From contig RPFO01000072.1 of the NCBI GenBank assembly GCA_009746045.1, positions 528,105 through 592,104 on the forward strand: DNA of 64,000 nucleotides. The letters are read 5' to 3'. The stretch comes from Mesostigma viride. Lineage: Eukaryota; Streptophyta; Mesostigmatophyceae; Mesostigmatales; Mesostigmataceae. Position 1 is the first letter of the stretch; every line of letters starts with the position of its first letter. The translations under genes and the position numbers were made by a program. Of the stretch, positions 22,618-35,800 are shown one piece after another. Under the pieces are notes generated by a model, which worked only from the letters and a program-made list of their open reading frames with translations, searched no databases and was not told the origin of the DNA.

Positions 22618-23358
22618 TGTAGACGGATCGGCATGCAGGCTTGGGCGCAACTCCATGACCACCGCCGCTGGTGGAGCAACCCCGCCCTACCCTGGATCGT
22701 CAAGCGGGACCTCTTCAAGGTCGTCATTCTGACGATCCTGACCTACGGCGCCGAGACCTGGACACTGACGCAGGAGCTAGGGAGCAAGGACTCGACGGCA
22801 ACGTCACCAAGATGCTGCGCAAGGCCCTTCACATGCATCCCAATGATTTGGTTTGCACATTAGTAATGAGGATTTGTACGCTGATTTGCCCTATGTTTCC
22901 CACATTATTAGGCACAGGCGCCTGGGCCTAGCCGGGCACCTGGCCCGCACAGATCAGGTAGACACATCAGATAGCCACTAGTTGGCACCAAGCCCGCCCA
23001 GCCTGGGCGTTATGTCCTCACCTGGCGTGCCCTAGGCCGCGTGCAGCAGGGCCGCTACCCGTGGACTTTTCGTGATAGACTCGGCATGGACATGTGCTAC
23101 ACTAGACGTGACGGGCTCACACCCGGGCAGCCTCCTGGTTTGTCTGTAATATGGAGGCAGATGGTACGCAAGGATACATGGCAAGTAGTGATGAAGAAGG
23201 AGACCATCCCCAAGTCTGTGGGGGCTCCGCCGCCTCCGCGTGTGACCGCGTATGGCATTCATAGCGATTCGGGCCGTGGTGCCCTGACAACCCTGTAACT
23301 AGGACATAGATCAATTAATTAATTAATTAATTAATTAATTAATTAATTAATTAATTAG
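22618..23358 (+). mobile_element. RTE-like LINE, 5'-truncated copy B
   Basis: Same family as copy A. It begins within the region equivalent to 12708, keeps KVVILTILTYGAETWTLTQ, GLAGHLARTDQVDTS and the C-terminal GQPPGLSVIWRQMVRKD in different frames, and ends in a (TTAA)n tail at 23311-23357. Several indels break the frame. The 3' UTR hairpin of the other copies is missing: the tail follows almost directly after the ORF end. Confidence 0.85.
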
Positions 23359-23611
23359 ACTTGTGCTCCCGTTGGGGAGTCACGGAGCATTAACCCCGAT
23401 GGATGCATGGATGGATGCAAACAGTCCTACCGGTCTAATCTATCTACAACATGTATCTACAACATCTATCTACAACATCAAAAGCCAACTGGTCTAAGCT
23501 CGCTACCCTAGGGGACCTGTCTGGCGTGCTTCCCGTATGTTTGCACACCCGGGCGCTTCCCCACGGGAGGGGAGTTCGTTGTCCTCTATGACCTGGGCTC
23601 ACTTGGCCTTG

Positions 23612-24411
23612 TCCATCATTAAATTATAAATTAAATTAAATTATAACATGCCTCCGTGGGGGGGTCATGTAGCACATATTTCATGATGGATGGGGTGGAG
23701 GAAGCCGCGTGATCGAACTATCCTAACTCTATCTAGAAAATCCTAACTGCACTACTCATCAAAACGCCTCCTCCGCTTGGGGGGAGGTGGCTTGCCCACA
23801 GGGTCGGGCGTGTGCGCCTTGACGATCTTCTTCCACCGCGTCTTGTCCTGCATGGCAGTCCAAAGACGGGAGAGAGAGTGGATGCGGTGCTCAAACTGGG
23901 CTGGGACCACTAGGTCGTCCAGCAACATCTGAACGTAGTTCGTGACAGGTTTCCCTACCCTTTTGGGAATGTCCTTGGGGCCAGGCCAGGTCAGAATGTG
24001 CCGCCCTGGCTGTCCAAGCCGCTGGGGGCCGGCCAGACCGAGGGTGGTGTCGACCTGGCTGGTGCGTGCAAGGTGTCCTACAAATGCTATCCTACGCTGC
24101 CTAATCTCGTCCGAAACACGAGGCATGCCATGATACAAAGACTCTGATGACGGACGCTCGGAAAAACCTGCATTAAGGACCTGCCGGAGCATCCTGTAAA
24201 CTGTGCCGTCGAGCCGAGCTGCCAGTTTGGGTGGGAGGGTCCACGCCTCGGCGCCATACGTGAGCACCGTGAGGACGAGGACCTTGAAGAGCATGCGCTT
24301 GCGGTGCCCGTTAAGGCCCTTCGAGCGCCAGTAGGGTGTGAGCGAACGGAGCTTGGCCCAGGCAAGGCCGATGCGGGTGTCCACATCGTCGGGGGGTGTC
24401 CACATCGTCAT
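23612..24411 (-). mobile_element. Second, divergent LINE family, 3' end of the polymerase ORF
   Basis: A single 219-codon frame (24411-23752) with DVDTRIGLAWAKL, LFKVLVLTVLTYGAEAWTL, RMLRQVLNAGF, RRIAFVGHLARTSQVDTT and a basic C-terminus (KPPPPKRRRRFDE). It aligns box by box with copies A and B but is clearly a different family. Its 3' flank is AT-rich (AAATTATAA-type, 23612-23646). The frame is unbroken over its length, so it is younger or better preserved than the others. Confidence 0.8.
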
Positions 24412-24449
24412 TGTCCATCATCTTGTTCCAAATCACGGAGGACCAAGAT

Positions 24450-24537
24450 AACTTACCTCATCCATTCCATCCCATGTTCCCCTCCCACTGAGGACTTCTG
24501 CTCATGTGACGCAGTGTAGAAGTTAATTAATTAATGT
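24450..24537 (+). mobile_element. LINE copy A-family 3' UTR fragment
   Basis: Matches the 3' UTR of copy A (CATCCATTCCATCCCATGTT onward), with a degraded hairpin and a short TTAA tail. Confidence 0.7.
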
Positions 24538-24724
24538 AGGAGGATGTGCAACAAATCTTACTATACTGAGACTCTGCATGAGACTCTGCATGCGACTCTG
24601 CAATGCATGAGACTATACTGAGACTCTGCATGCCGAAATACAATGCCCCGATTATAATAGCTACCCCCGGTCCCGTAATTGGGGAGCCGCGGCCGAGCAT
24701 GCACAAAAAACTCGGATTGATGTG

Positions 24725-24905
24725 AAAAATTAATTAATTAATTAATTAATAGACACGTGGCTGCGTCACATGAGCATAAGTCCTCAGTGGAAGGGGAACA
24801 TGGGATGGAATGGATGGTGTAAGTGATCTAGCTAGGTCCTAGTTACAGGTTTGTGGGCACCGCGGCTCGAATCGCTATATGAATGCCATACGCCGTCACA
24901 CGGAT
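24725..24905 (-). mobile_element. LINE copy A-family 3' end, minus strand
   Basis: Tail (TTAA)n at 24729-24751, then the hairpin region and 3' UTR of the copy A family in inverted orientation, ending in the C-terminal ORF bases. Confidence 0.75.
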
Positions 24906-25064
24906 GTGAAGAAGCCTAAAATAATCAAACTGATTACATGATTGCCTATAGCGTAGTCTAGGGGGCAGGACCCTGATTGCAGCTAGCACAATTGCGGCCA
25001 TGGTTTCGTGAGCCAGCGGCCAGCCATAACTTCAATGAACAAGGCTAAACGTTTCCATCTCAAT

Positions 25065-25412
25065 TAATTCATATTAATTAATTAATTAATTAATAGACAC
25101 GTGACTGCGTCACGTGAGCATAAGTCCTCAGTGGGAGGGGAACATGGGATGGAATGGATGGTATAAGCTATCTAGGTCCTAGTTACAGGGGTGTGGGGCT
25201 GTGGGCACCGCGGCCCGAATCGCTATGAATGCCATACTTGGTCACACGCGGAGCCCCCACAGGCTTGGGGGTGGTCTCCTTCATCACTACTTGCCATCTA
25301 TCCTTTCGCACCATCTGCCTCCATATTACAGACAATCCAGGAGGCTGCCCGGGGGTGAGCCCATCACGTCTAGTGTAGCACATGTCCATGCCGAGTCTAT
25401 CACGAAAAGTCC
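25065..25412 (-). mobile_element. LINE copy A-family 3' end, minus strand
   Basis: The tail at about 25070-25092 is followed by the intact hairpin (CACGTGAC/GTCACGTG arms) and the ORF end with GQPPGLSVIWRQMVRKD read on the minus strand. About 350 bp are retained. Confidence 0.8.
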
Positions 25413-26613
25413 ACATGATCAATATTAATTCATATTGATCATCCTGAACGACTCGAAAACGCGGAAATGATAACGGCAGGCTCGAGCTACCATGGTCCGG
25501 ATTCTCCCGATTTCTGGCCTGCGCTTGTTGTCTCCTTGATGGTGCATGGATGCACCAATTAACCCTATACCGCGGAGGGGCCCTTGTCATGGCCTTCGCT
25601 ACCTGCATGATACCAAGCCAGCTTGTACATGCATCTTTTTCCATAGCTCAATGAGTGGCCTTGGCCCCCCATGTACGTCTGCCATGCACGGTCTTTCCCG
25701 GAACGTGCGGGGTCCCTTCACCCTTGTGGCATTTGGCTTATAGCTGGGTCGCCCCGGCCACGTGAGTGGCCGGGTGGCAGCCAGGCTAGGCAGACCGCAG
25801 CCCTGCGCTGGGGCCACGGGTGCGCTGGAGCCGCAGTTAATAATATAGAAGTAAAATAATACTACTAATACAATAATACTAGGAGACAACTATTCTAATA
25901 CATAGCAATATAATAACTCATTAGTAAACTAAAGCGCACGACTGTGCCACGTGCAAGTTTTTAATCGGTCCCAATAAATGAACCGCCAGCCCCAAATACA
26001 CAACAAGGAGGTAGGGCGCCCTAGGTTCTCTTACTGCCTGGGGGCCAAGCCACATAGTACTCTCTCTGCATCAAGGTGCTGGCAGAACTGCGGATGCAAT
26101 AAGACCCTGCGCTGGCAACACGTGGCGGATGCTTCACCATTGGGGGGGGCAAGCTCGCACTTTCAGCCTTAAAAAAAAAAATGGCGAAGAGAGCGGTCTT
26201 GTAGTATTCCAAGCTTTGCATTATATTCATGGCGATGCCTCCAGAGACAACTCATTTGGCTTCGAGCAGTTGATCAAACCATACGGTCATGGTTAGGTTG
26301 CTCATAAACTGCACATGGGTAACTAAACTAAGATAATCATAGTAGGAACCCAGATGTAACGCAAGCTGGGTTGGCTTACATAGCACCAATAGAGTAATTA
26401 CACAACATGGCTCTGCAGAAAAGTGCGACTCTCCCCATGCAAATGTCTCCCCACTGGGTTAAGCTATTGATAACACAACCAGCGCAGGCCTGAAATTGTG
26501 TGGACCCAGACCATAGGAACTAGGAAGGTCAAGACTGCCGCTGTATTAGCAGCATTGTCTAGAGAGCTTTCCCTTGTTTGATGCCATACGTATCCTGGAC
26601 GCACATCCCCTGC
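25413..26613. other. Intergenic, nothing recognised
   Basis: AT-rich in parts (25840-25940); no supported gene. This is the 3' flank of the SPPL3-type gene, which ends at 26614. Confidence 0.4.
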
Positions 26614-29600
26614 TCACGGCTCCTCCATGCCTGGTTTGGGCACGAAGAGAATTGGCCGCGGCCCGTCCCACAGCTCCCTCAGCTCGCTGCGCGCGTACCC
26701 TAGTGCGCCCAAGGGGAGGAGGGTCATCGGGACCTGCAAACGATGGGATAAGGCAACGGGTAACGAACCAGTTTGTCATTATGCAGGGGCCGTCATGGGG
26801 TGCAGCTTGGGCGGAGCAGCAGCACAAGGACCAGCCGTGCTTGTCTTCAGCCATGCCGACACCGCGCGGTCAACACGTGCCGACTACGGACCAGAGGCAA
26901 GACAGGGGTCAGCAGATGCCGGACCCATGCTCATGCCGGTATGCCGGATGCCAGCACACTGTAGACAATGCAACGTCCATAGATAGCCAGTCCACACAGA
27001 GTGCAGACGTCCATGCTGATGATGGAGGCACATGCAGCCGTCATACACATGTTGGCATATGTGATGGCATCCTTGAATCAAACTAAGAAATAAAGTGTCA
27101 TCTTTTGTGCTACCGCCCATGTGTGCATGCACACGTGCATGTGGCAACGTGCCTGCGTGTGCCGTGTGCATGTGCATATTGCGTGCGGGCAGGTGTCGGA
27201 ACAGGACGCCCTCACCAGGCAAATGAAATGTGTGTGCATGCGTTTGGTGCGCGCCCTCACCAGGTACATTAGCGCGGGCTGGGGCGACCGCGTCAAGATG
27301 CCCGCAGCCAGCGCGGCCAGCAGGCCTACCGTGTAGCCGACGCACGTACACCCCATGTAGCTGGGGGTGAACCAGGACCCCAGGCCAGTCGGGTGAGTAC
27401 CGGCCCCAATGCCCCCACTGGACATTGGCAGCGCTTGTTGTGCGCTCGTTGGCGAGGAGCTAGCGCCTGTAACGCTGCCCCCCGCCGCGCCCCCCATCTG
27501 TGTCAGCTTGCTCCCGCTTGCGTGCCGGTCTAGCAGGCCGGCATGATGACTCGCTTGCGTGCCGGTCGCAAGAACAACGCTCTCTAGCCGGATGGTTGAC
27601 TCGTAGCCCGCACCATGACTGCTGGCACCTGCACTGGCCGTATACCCCTCCTCCTCTGCCTCCGCATCTCTCTTCTTGCGGTGGTCAAAGCAGAGGGCCA
27701 GCGCAAGAAGCATGCCCGGGAGTGCCTACGAGCATGGCAGGGTGTTTTAAGGGATATGAGAGGATGCACATGACAACTTTGAGGAGGCTACCAGCAGGCA
27801 TACTGTGTTCATCGGGGGCTCCACCATGAAGGCAAAAATGCAAAATCTCATGTAATGCGATGAGGAATGCGATGAGGAATGCGGTGAGGATGAGGATGAG
27901 GATGAGGATGAGGATGAGGATGAGGATGAGGATGAGGATGAGGATGAGGATGAGGATGAGGATGAGGATGAGGATGAGGATGAGGATGAGGATGAGGATG
28001 AGGATGAGGATGAGGATGAGGATGAGGATGAGGATGAGGATGAGGATGAGGATGAGGATGAGGATGAGGATGAGGATGAGGATGAGGATGAGGATGAGGA
28101 TGAGGATGAGGATGAGGATGAGGATGAGGATGAGGATGAGGATGAGGATGAGGATGAGGATGAGGATGAGGATGAGGATGAGGATGAGGATGAGGATGAA
28201 GATGATGATGCTGACAACGACAATAATGTTCTTGAAATCTCCTAAAAAATGACTAGGAGGACCAGGAATGGGATACAAGATTGTCAAGAAAACGGCCTCA
28301 CCATGTCACCTAGGCCCAGAATAAGGAAGCCGCCCGGTGGTTCCGCGCCTGCTGGATTGGCCGCCAGGTGGCTGAAGAGCAGGCGAGGGAACATGAGCTT
28401 TACAGGGATGTCCAGCTGGCCGGTGACGTACACCTGCAGGGATGCATGCAAGGGTGCGGGAGCTTCTTTTGCTTCAGCAGTAAAGGAGTGTAATGCAGAG
28501 GTAATGGCAGCAAAGTGCGCTGGCCAAGACAATAAGGAAGTATGGTAAAGCCAGGTATTAATCTAAGGTACTGTCGATGAGACAGGCAGCGCAGGCAACA
28601 GGCCAGAAATCTGGTGAACTACATTTGCATCACTCGCCTTACTCCGCAAGTTTAAGTGGTCAATCCTTGGCAGCTACCCACAGCCTCGCGAGATGGGTGG
28701 AATAAAACCCCCATGCTTGGCCCCCCGCGCAATCTCACCGCCCCAAGGCAAGCACCAGCTATCGCCTGGCAGTGGAGGGACTGGGACTGTGTTCTTTGCA
28801 GATCCAGCAAGGTTAGCCCCTGCATTGCGCTGCAGAGAAACGTCACCAACCATGGGTCATGCACCGGTCAAACCGCCACCAAGACTTTGGGGGGCCGAAT
28901 TCTGCCCTCATTTCCCCCCTCCCTCCTCCCCCCAAACCTGATGCTTTACGCACAAGCACGCGCGTGATTGCATACCACCCACTAGGCGCTCATCTGTCCT
29001 CATACCCCCCACCATCCCATCCTCCTCCCTCCCTCCCTGTCTCCGCTCATCCCTCCCTCCCCGCCCTTGCCTGCGAGAGTGGCACGTGCAGGCTGCGGGA
29101 GAGCGTGTGGATCGGGTTGGCGCCGCGCCGCGTGGCCACGGAGACCATCACGTTGTCCCCGAACACGCGCGCGGAGAGGAACACCCAGAAGACGTCGTAC
29201 AGGAAGAGGGCGCACAGAAGCAGCGTGCACACCTGGGGGGTGGGGTGGTGGGCAGGTTGGGGGGTATGGGCAGGTTGGGGGGTTGGGAGGATCAAGTTGG
29301 GAGCGGAGGGCATGACATGGGGTGATGGCGTCAGCCGATTCTGGAGGCCAGATAGGAGCGTGGTAGAAGTGTGGTCGGCACGACCGCCGTCTTTGGCTTC
29401 TCATGTCCTTTCTAGTCCATGCGCGAAACAACGTGAACCCAACACACCCACACAAGCAGCCAGCAACCCACGCACGTGGCGCACGCACCTTCATGTTGGG
29501 TAGGCGGATATGGCTCATGAAGCCGATGCAGAGCGATATTCCCAGCACATTGTTGAGCACCCAGTGGCCCGTGACCAGCCAGGATAGGGCGATACCAATG

Positions 29601-30557
29601 CTGAGCGCCACCAGCAGCAGCTGTGGGGGCAGCAACCATGTGGTTTAAAGCAACCGTGCGGTCAAGCAACCACAAGGAGGGGGGGGGGGGCAGGTGGATG
29701 GCCCAGATGGGGTCCAAGGTGTCAGCGCAGCCCCGTGTTTGATGCCGCACGCTGCGGCCAGAATTAGTTAATTAATCGACGAAGCAACTGACTCATGCAG
29801 CAACAAGCGTGAGTGACCATGGAGAGGGAGGGATGGGGGGCAGCAGGGTACAGCAGAAGAGGAGAGGGAGGGGGAAGGGAGGGAGGGGAGAGGGGGATTA
29901 CCTGGGGCAACGGTCCAGGCAGGCCGCGAGAGAAAGCAAGGTACCTTAACTACAACCACACTACAGAGAAAGCAAGGTACAACCATCAATATTACGGTGC
30001 CTTACCCACAACCATCAATAGCGTGCAGAAAAAGGAGTATCACAGGACATGGGCAGTGGGAAACCGTAGGCCTGTTCTTAAACCTCCATGCACCCAAAAG
30101 GCTTTAATACTAGCTGTTGAGCATGCAGCAACCAGCGAGAGCAAAGGATGGCGTGGCCATTTAATGGACCACCAAGGCAGCGGGGACGGACCTGGGAGCG
30201 ATGCGTCTGCCACGCCTCATTGAGCCCGAGCAGGGATGCCGCCTTGCTCACCACGGGTTGTGCGGCAAACACGAACGAGGCGGCGGAGATTACGCAGCTG
30301 CTGATGACGAGGAGCTGCGAAATGGCGGAGAAGAAGTAGAAGAGGAGCAGCAGCGAGCAGGAACTGGCGATGGGTACCAGGAGCGCCTGCCGTTTGTCCA
30401 GAGTGACCGCGCTTTCGGCTCGGTCTCTCCACCCGGAGTTTCGCTCATGGGACAGCGCGCGATAGGCCCCTCCCACAACCACGGCGGTGGCCGTCGCCAC
30501 AAGCAAGATGCAGGAAGGCTCGACCAAATGGCGGAGTTCCCATAAAGGAAACGTCAT
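26614..30557 (-). CDS. SPPL3: SPPL3-type signal-peptide-peptidase-like intramembrane aspartyl protease
   Basis: A GXGD aspartyl protease that cleaves transmembrane segments of type II membrane proteins in the Golgi/ER. Exons: 30192-30557 (ATG), 29489-29620, 29071-29232, 28302-28433, 27261-27725 and 26614-26733 (TGA), all phase 0, 458 residues. Family marks: an early TM segment, VTLDKRQALLVPIASS, TGHWVLNNVLGISLCIGF with SHIRLPNMK, the catalytic LYDVFWVF (Asp about 179), FLILGLGDM (second Asp about 263; GLGD rather than the common GIGD), and the PAL motif QPALMYL (about 414-416). A hydrophilic Ser/Ala/Gly loop of about 100 residues lies between TM7 and TM8, longer than in animals. The C-terminus has ARSELRELWDGP, as in SPPL3. 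Intron 3 uses a GC donor (CAG|GCAAGG). Nine or so TM segments are expected. The gene is divergent from the Mpv17-family gene. Confidence 0.93.
27207..27264 (-). repeat. Duplicated splice donor at SPPL3 exon 5
   Basis: The 13-bp CGCCCTCACCAGG (donor CCTG|GTGAGGGCG on the minus strand) occurs at 27252-27264, at the exon end, and again at 27207-27219 in the intron, 45 bp away. Confidence 0.75.
27884..28200. repeat. (GATGAG)n hexanucleotide repeat
   Basis: About 52 near-perfect copies in SPPL3 intron 4; it yields spurious Met-Arg and poly-Ser/Ile-Leu frames. Confidence 0.97.
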
Positions 30558-31979
30558 GCCGACTTCAAATTGATACTTTTAGGATGACGCGACCTTGTGT
30601 TTGGGGTCAGAAGTCGTGCTGCAAGCTACATAATCCAGGTTTTCCGGGGCGAGACTACTTCATAACGGCACCGCCAGATAGATAATGTTTGGGCTTCGAG
30701 CAAACCTTGCGGCTGAACACCCTGCAAGCAGCCCGTATAACTCTTCTTCCCTGATATCAATCCCTGACGCAATTGCCGACTCGGGATGAGCACCCAAAAT
30801 CACGATCGACTCTGACGATCATTACCCCACACAATCACCTCAGGTCCAAAAGTGAAGCACCCACTCAACCAAGCCTTATACGATATCAATGAGGTGGGCT
30901 CAGGCGTCATTGCGTAAGGGCACGTCAGTCGGGACATTTGTATCGCATGGCGGACGCCATTTTGCAATAATGGGGCATCCGCTATCACGCCATTGAGACA
31001 ACCTTGCCAACCTACTGTAATTATGCAGGCGACATGGCAATTTGGCACGGCAAGAGCTGCTTATTTTCCCAGTTAGTGCAGCTGACTAACAAGCCGCGCG
31101 CGCGATCAAGTCCTGATCAAGTCACCAAAAATTTTGGCGGGGCACGTCGCGTCGTACGGACGCAAGTGGCGGACGCACAGTTGGGGAGGTGCCAAGCTGT
31201 GCCAAGCTGGAGGGCGATCTGCGACCGGCGCACCTGGACATGGACACGTGTACACGAACCCACGTGTGGCTCCTTGCCATCCTCGGGCTTGTGCCTTGTA
31301 TGCCAAGGCGACATGAGCGTCCCTTCGAATTGGGAATGTCGGAGGCATTACCAAAACACGAGCATGCTATCGAATAGTTGAAGCCACGGGAATGGCTGAC
31401 GTAATTAAAGCCGGCTGGGATGACTACCGTAATCAGTTGAATTTGCACCCGCTGAGAACCAAGGTTTGTTCTGCCTGATGCTCACTTGGATGATTAGCAA
31501 GTGGCAATGAACTCGTCTATCACCAAGTTGATGCGCGACTTGCCTGTGGTATTTAATACATTGGAATATGAATTAAGTGATCGCTTTCGGCAGACACAAA
31601 CATGGCGGCTTCCCAAGTGCAACTACAGCTCATAAATCCTTACATGTAGTCGCTATCATGACCGTGCCAGAAAGAGCAACCGCGCACTTGCAAGACGCAC
31701 GTTAGGTGCTGGGTTTCCTGGTTCAACGGCTTTAGTTAGTTCAATGGACTGACTCGGCCGAATGTCTCAGTTACGCAACATATTTAATCATGTTAAGATA
31801 TCAGAAATGAAGGGGGAAGCTCAGGCGTGGCTGTGCGGGTGCTGGTTCCTGCTTCGGTGTTTACTTCAAGGATTCATTTTGTTTTCAGCATTGGTACCAC
31901 ACAGATCACTCGTGGGGCACCTGCTGCTGTCCGCTGGTGCACGACATGCTTTCTGCGATAGTGAGCACCACCGCCGCAT
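30558..31979. promoter_or_regulatory. Divergent intergenic region between SPPL3-type and Mpv17-type genes
   Basis: About 1.4 kb between two start codons facing away from each other. No ORF has family support. It presumably holds both promoters; no specific TATA or other element could be assigned with confidence. Confidence 0.4.
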
Positions 31980-32828
31980 ATGAGCTGGCTATTGAATTTC
32001 CCGCTACTTCAGGTTGGCATTTTTGTCAGAGGTAGCTCCGGATACACTGCCCAATTGCATCATTGTCACCCACCAAGTATGTACCAATGGCTGACCGTCG
32101 TGTGTCCCTGTGGCTTGTCTCTCATTGCCCAGGCGGTCACGTCAGGCGTGATAGCAGGGACCAGTGATGTCATCGCCCAAGTCGTGTCGGGTGCGCCATC
32201 GATTCGCTGGCGGCGCACGGCACTCATGGCGGTACGATGAAGAAGGAGATGACGAGTACAACGCCCAACGGTCTTGTATTCTTTCCCTAGTTGTTCCATG
32301 TGTTGCATCCCGTATTGTAGGACCAACCCAGGGCTTGATGGTCGGTAATTCGCAACATTATCGCAAGCCAACCCCCTTCCCCCCCGCCCCCCCGCGTGCG
32401 CTGCCAGCTGGCATGCCCATGCCATGCCCGTGCCAAGTGAGGTGCACACCTCGAAAGCTTGGCACATCGTTTCTCTCGACGCGCCGCCTACCATGACGTT
32501 CCGTGGCCTTGTACTGCCAGTACTGGCTGGGATCAGGTGATGCGCTCCCAATGAATGTTTCCTGGGATGGCAAACCTGGGAAGATGCCGTGTGCTGTGGC
32601 AGGCAGCTTTCCGAACACATTTCAAAGTCATGCGCCATGCCGAAACGCCTGTTGCATCCACGGGTTGTCCGCGGCCTTGCGCTGCGCTGCCCGCTCTGCC
32701 TACCCTCCCCTGACCCTCGCCACCATTCCCCATGTTTTAATCTTCACCCCCATACCCCATGTTTTAATCTTCCCAATTCCTTCATTTCACACACACACAC
32801 ACACTCACACACACACACACACGCACAC

Positions 32829-32864
<36 letters not shown>

Positions 32865-35800
32865 GGTGGGGTGTGGGATTCCCCCCATCGCGGTGCCTGC
32901 GGTCCTCTCCTCCAGATCTTTGGCGTCGTCTGGAGTGGCCCGAGCGCGCACTTCTTCCACACCTTTTTGGACAAGTGGTTTCGGGGCAAGCGCGACACGC
33001 TCACCGCGATTCGAAAGGTGGGGCAGAAGATGGAGCCATGGCTTCTTTGGGAAAGGAAAGGGCGATGGGGCTGTCAGCACAGGGCACAAGGCACAAGGCA
33101 CAAGGCACAAGGCACAGGGCACAAGGCACAAGGCACAAGGCACAAGGCACAAGGCACAAGGCGCAAGGCGCAAGGCACAAGGCACAAGGCGTAAGGCACA
33201 AGGCACAAGGCACAAGGCACAAGGCACAAGGCACAAGGCACAGGGCACAAGGCACAAGGCACAAGGCACAAGGCACAAGGCACAAGGCACAAGGCACAAG
33301 GCACAGGGCACAAGGCACAAGGCACAAGGCACAAGGCACAAGGCACAAGGCACAAGGCACAGGGCACAAGGCACAGGGCACAAGGCACAAGGCACAAGGC
33401 ACAGGGCACAAGGCACAAGGCACAAGGCATGTGGCGCTTGGGGCGAGCATGCACTCTGTAAAGATCGTGTCTACTGCGACCTACAATGGTCCATGTCTAC
33501 TACAACCGTGATGGTCCATGTCTACTGTGACCGTGATGGTCCATGTCTACTACAACCGTGACGGTCCATGTCTACTGTGACCGTGATGGTCCATGTCTAC
33601 TACAACCGTGATGGTCCATGTCTACTGTGACCGTGATGGTCCATGTCTACTACAACCGTGATGGTCCATGTCTACTGTGACCTACAATGGTCCATGTATA
33701 TTAACACGGTGTGGTGGTAGGGTAAGCGGCCAGGCTGTCAACGAACCAGACAACAGCTCTTGAAGCTGCACGTTTCTTGCTGGCATGTAATTGCTTGGTT
33801 AAGCAGTGGCGGCCCATTCTTTGTTGATGTGAGGGTGCCATCTCTGAGGGCCCATTATCTGTCAATGCTGGCGGATGACCCAGACCCCGCTTGGCATGGC
33901 ATCACGGTTGAACGTGCCCTGGCATGGAAGGGTGCCCGACTCTCGTCCGATGCACGCGCGGTGCTTTGGCTACCAGCTCTTCCATTTTTTACTTTGGAAT
34001 GCATTTGCCCCTGATACCGCACGTGTGTCCCTGAGCACGCACGTACCCAACATGCAACCCCTTCTCACCCTCTTGAAGTCCTTCTGTACATTCATCTTGT
34101 GGGATTGTGCAGGTCATCATGGGCCCGCTAAACCCCGCGCTGTTAGCTGCCTTGTTTAACCTCCTTGCAGGTCATCATTGACCAGCTGACCTATGGCCCA
34201 GTCTGCAACAACCTGTTCATGATGTACATCACAATGGTGGTGGAAGGTGAGAGCAGCAGCTTGGGCGCCCCTGGCTAGGGACGTTGTGGGGTGCATGTAA
34301 TTGGGATGGGTGCATGTAAGTGCGATAGCGATATCTGGTGGGTTGCTGTTATCTCATGGCAAAGTGACCCCAAATCAGATAGCAGGTAATGGTGACGAAG
34401 ACCTCACCTTTGCCTCACGCCGGCGACGTCTCTGCTGACTCATTTGTGTGCACCTTTTCTGGCAACGCTTTTTTACCACGCGCCACCGTCCATCGCACTG
34501 CATACCAGCGGGGCCAGCTTGCTCACCTGCATCCTTTCTGTGCATCGCTGTTGCATAGGTGCCTATGTGTGGTAAACCTATGCCATGGCTTTCCGGAGAC
34601 CGTCGCCGGTGGCTTACTTTGACCTCTCCTGTGCTGTGTCGAGTTTTTCTGTTCCTAGTGCTCCAGCTCAGAAGCCTAGGCCCTTTCGCTTCAATTGGTT
34701 TGGTGCTCTGCTGGCTTCTATGTCCCCCTGTCCACAGGGCGGTCATGGGCGTTCGCGCGAGAAAAGTGGCGGAGGGACTACCCGGGTGTGCAGATGAATG
34801 GATGGAAGGTAGGTCGGAAGCACACATATAATACACATATATATAGCATATATACCCGGGTGTGCAGATGAATGGATGGAAGGTAGGTCGGAAGGGGGGA
34901 GGGAGGGAGGGAGGGAGGGAGGGAGGGAGGGAGGGAGGAGGGAGGGAGGGAGGGAGGGAGGGAGGGAGGAGGGAGGGAGGGAGGGAGGGAGGGAGGGAGG
35001 GAGGGAGGAGGGAGGGAGGGAGGGAGGGAGGGAGGGAGGGAGGGAGGGAGGGAGGGAGGGAGGAGGGAGGGAGGGAGGGAGGGAGGGAGGGAGGGAGGGA
35101 GGGAGGGAGGGAGGGAGGGAGGGAGGGAGGGAGGGAGGGAGGAGGGAGGGAGGGAGGGGGAGGGAGGGAGGGAGGGAGGGAGGGAGGGAGGGAGGGAGGG
35201 AGGGAGGGAGGGAGGGAGGGAGGGAGGGAGGGAGGGAGGGAGGGAGGGAGGCCCATCGCGCCCATTCCCAGGTCTGCAACCGTGGGCCTACTCCCTAGTT
35301 GGCCTACTACTATAGTGGGCCTGCTAGAATGGTAAAGAGCACCCATCGCATGTCTCTACTAGTCCAGCGGGCCCTACCTTCCTGCCATCATCCCAGCAGC
35401 GCTGCCGTCTGGGCGCCACTGGCCTGTTTGCTTGCCATCCTGTGTCAACCTCCACCTTGCGACTTGTCATGTTTGTATGGCCCCCTGCGTCCCCTCAAAA
35501 ACCTGCGCTGCTGGTGGTGACATTCTTATCCACCTATTATCTTCTGCTGCCGCCACACCGGCATGCGTGCTGCACCCCTTGTGTGCTCGTTCCTGCCCCC
35601 TCGCAGCTGTGGCCTCTGGCCGGCCTCATCAACTACAAGTTTGTACCGCTACAGCTGAGGGTTCTGTTCGTCAACATGGTCGCTTTCTGCTGGTATGAGT
35701 TGACATTGCTTCATCATGGGTGATGGCCTTCTGCTGGTGCGTGTTATCGTTGTAAATACGGCAAGGGGTGGCCTTGTGGTGGTGCGTGGTGTCATGGATG

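Noticed and set aside
32503-33561. 352-codon + strand frame over the Mpv17-type locus
   Set aside because: Mixes one real exon in another frame with a (CA)n and a GGCACAA array; the family-supported exon 32916-33017 defines the frame.
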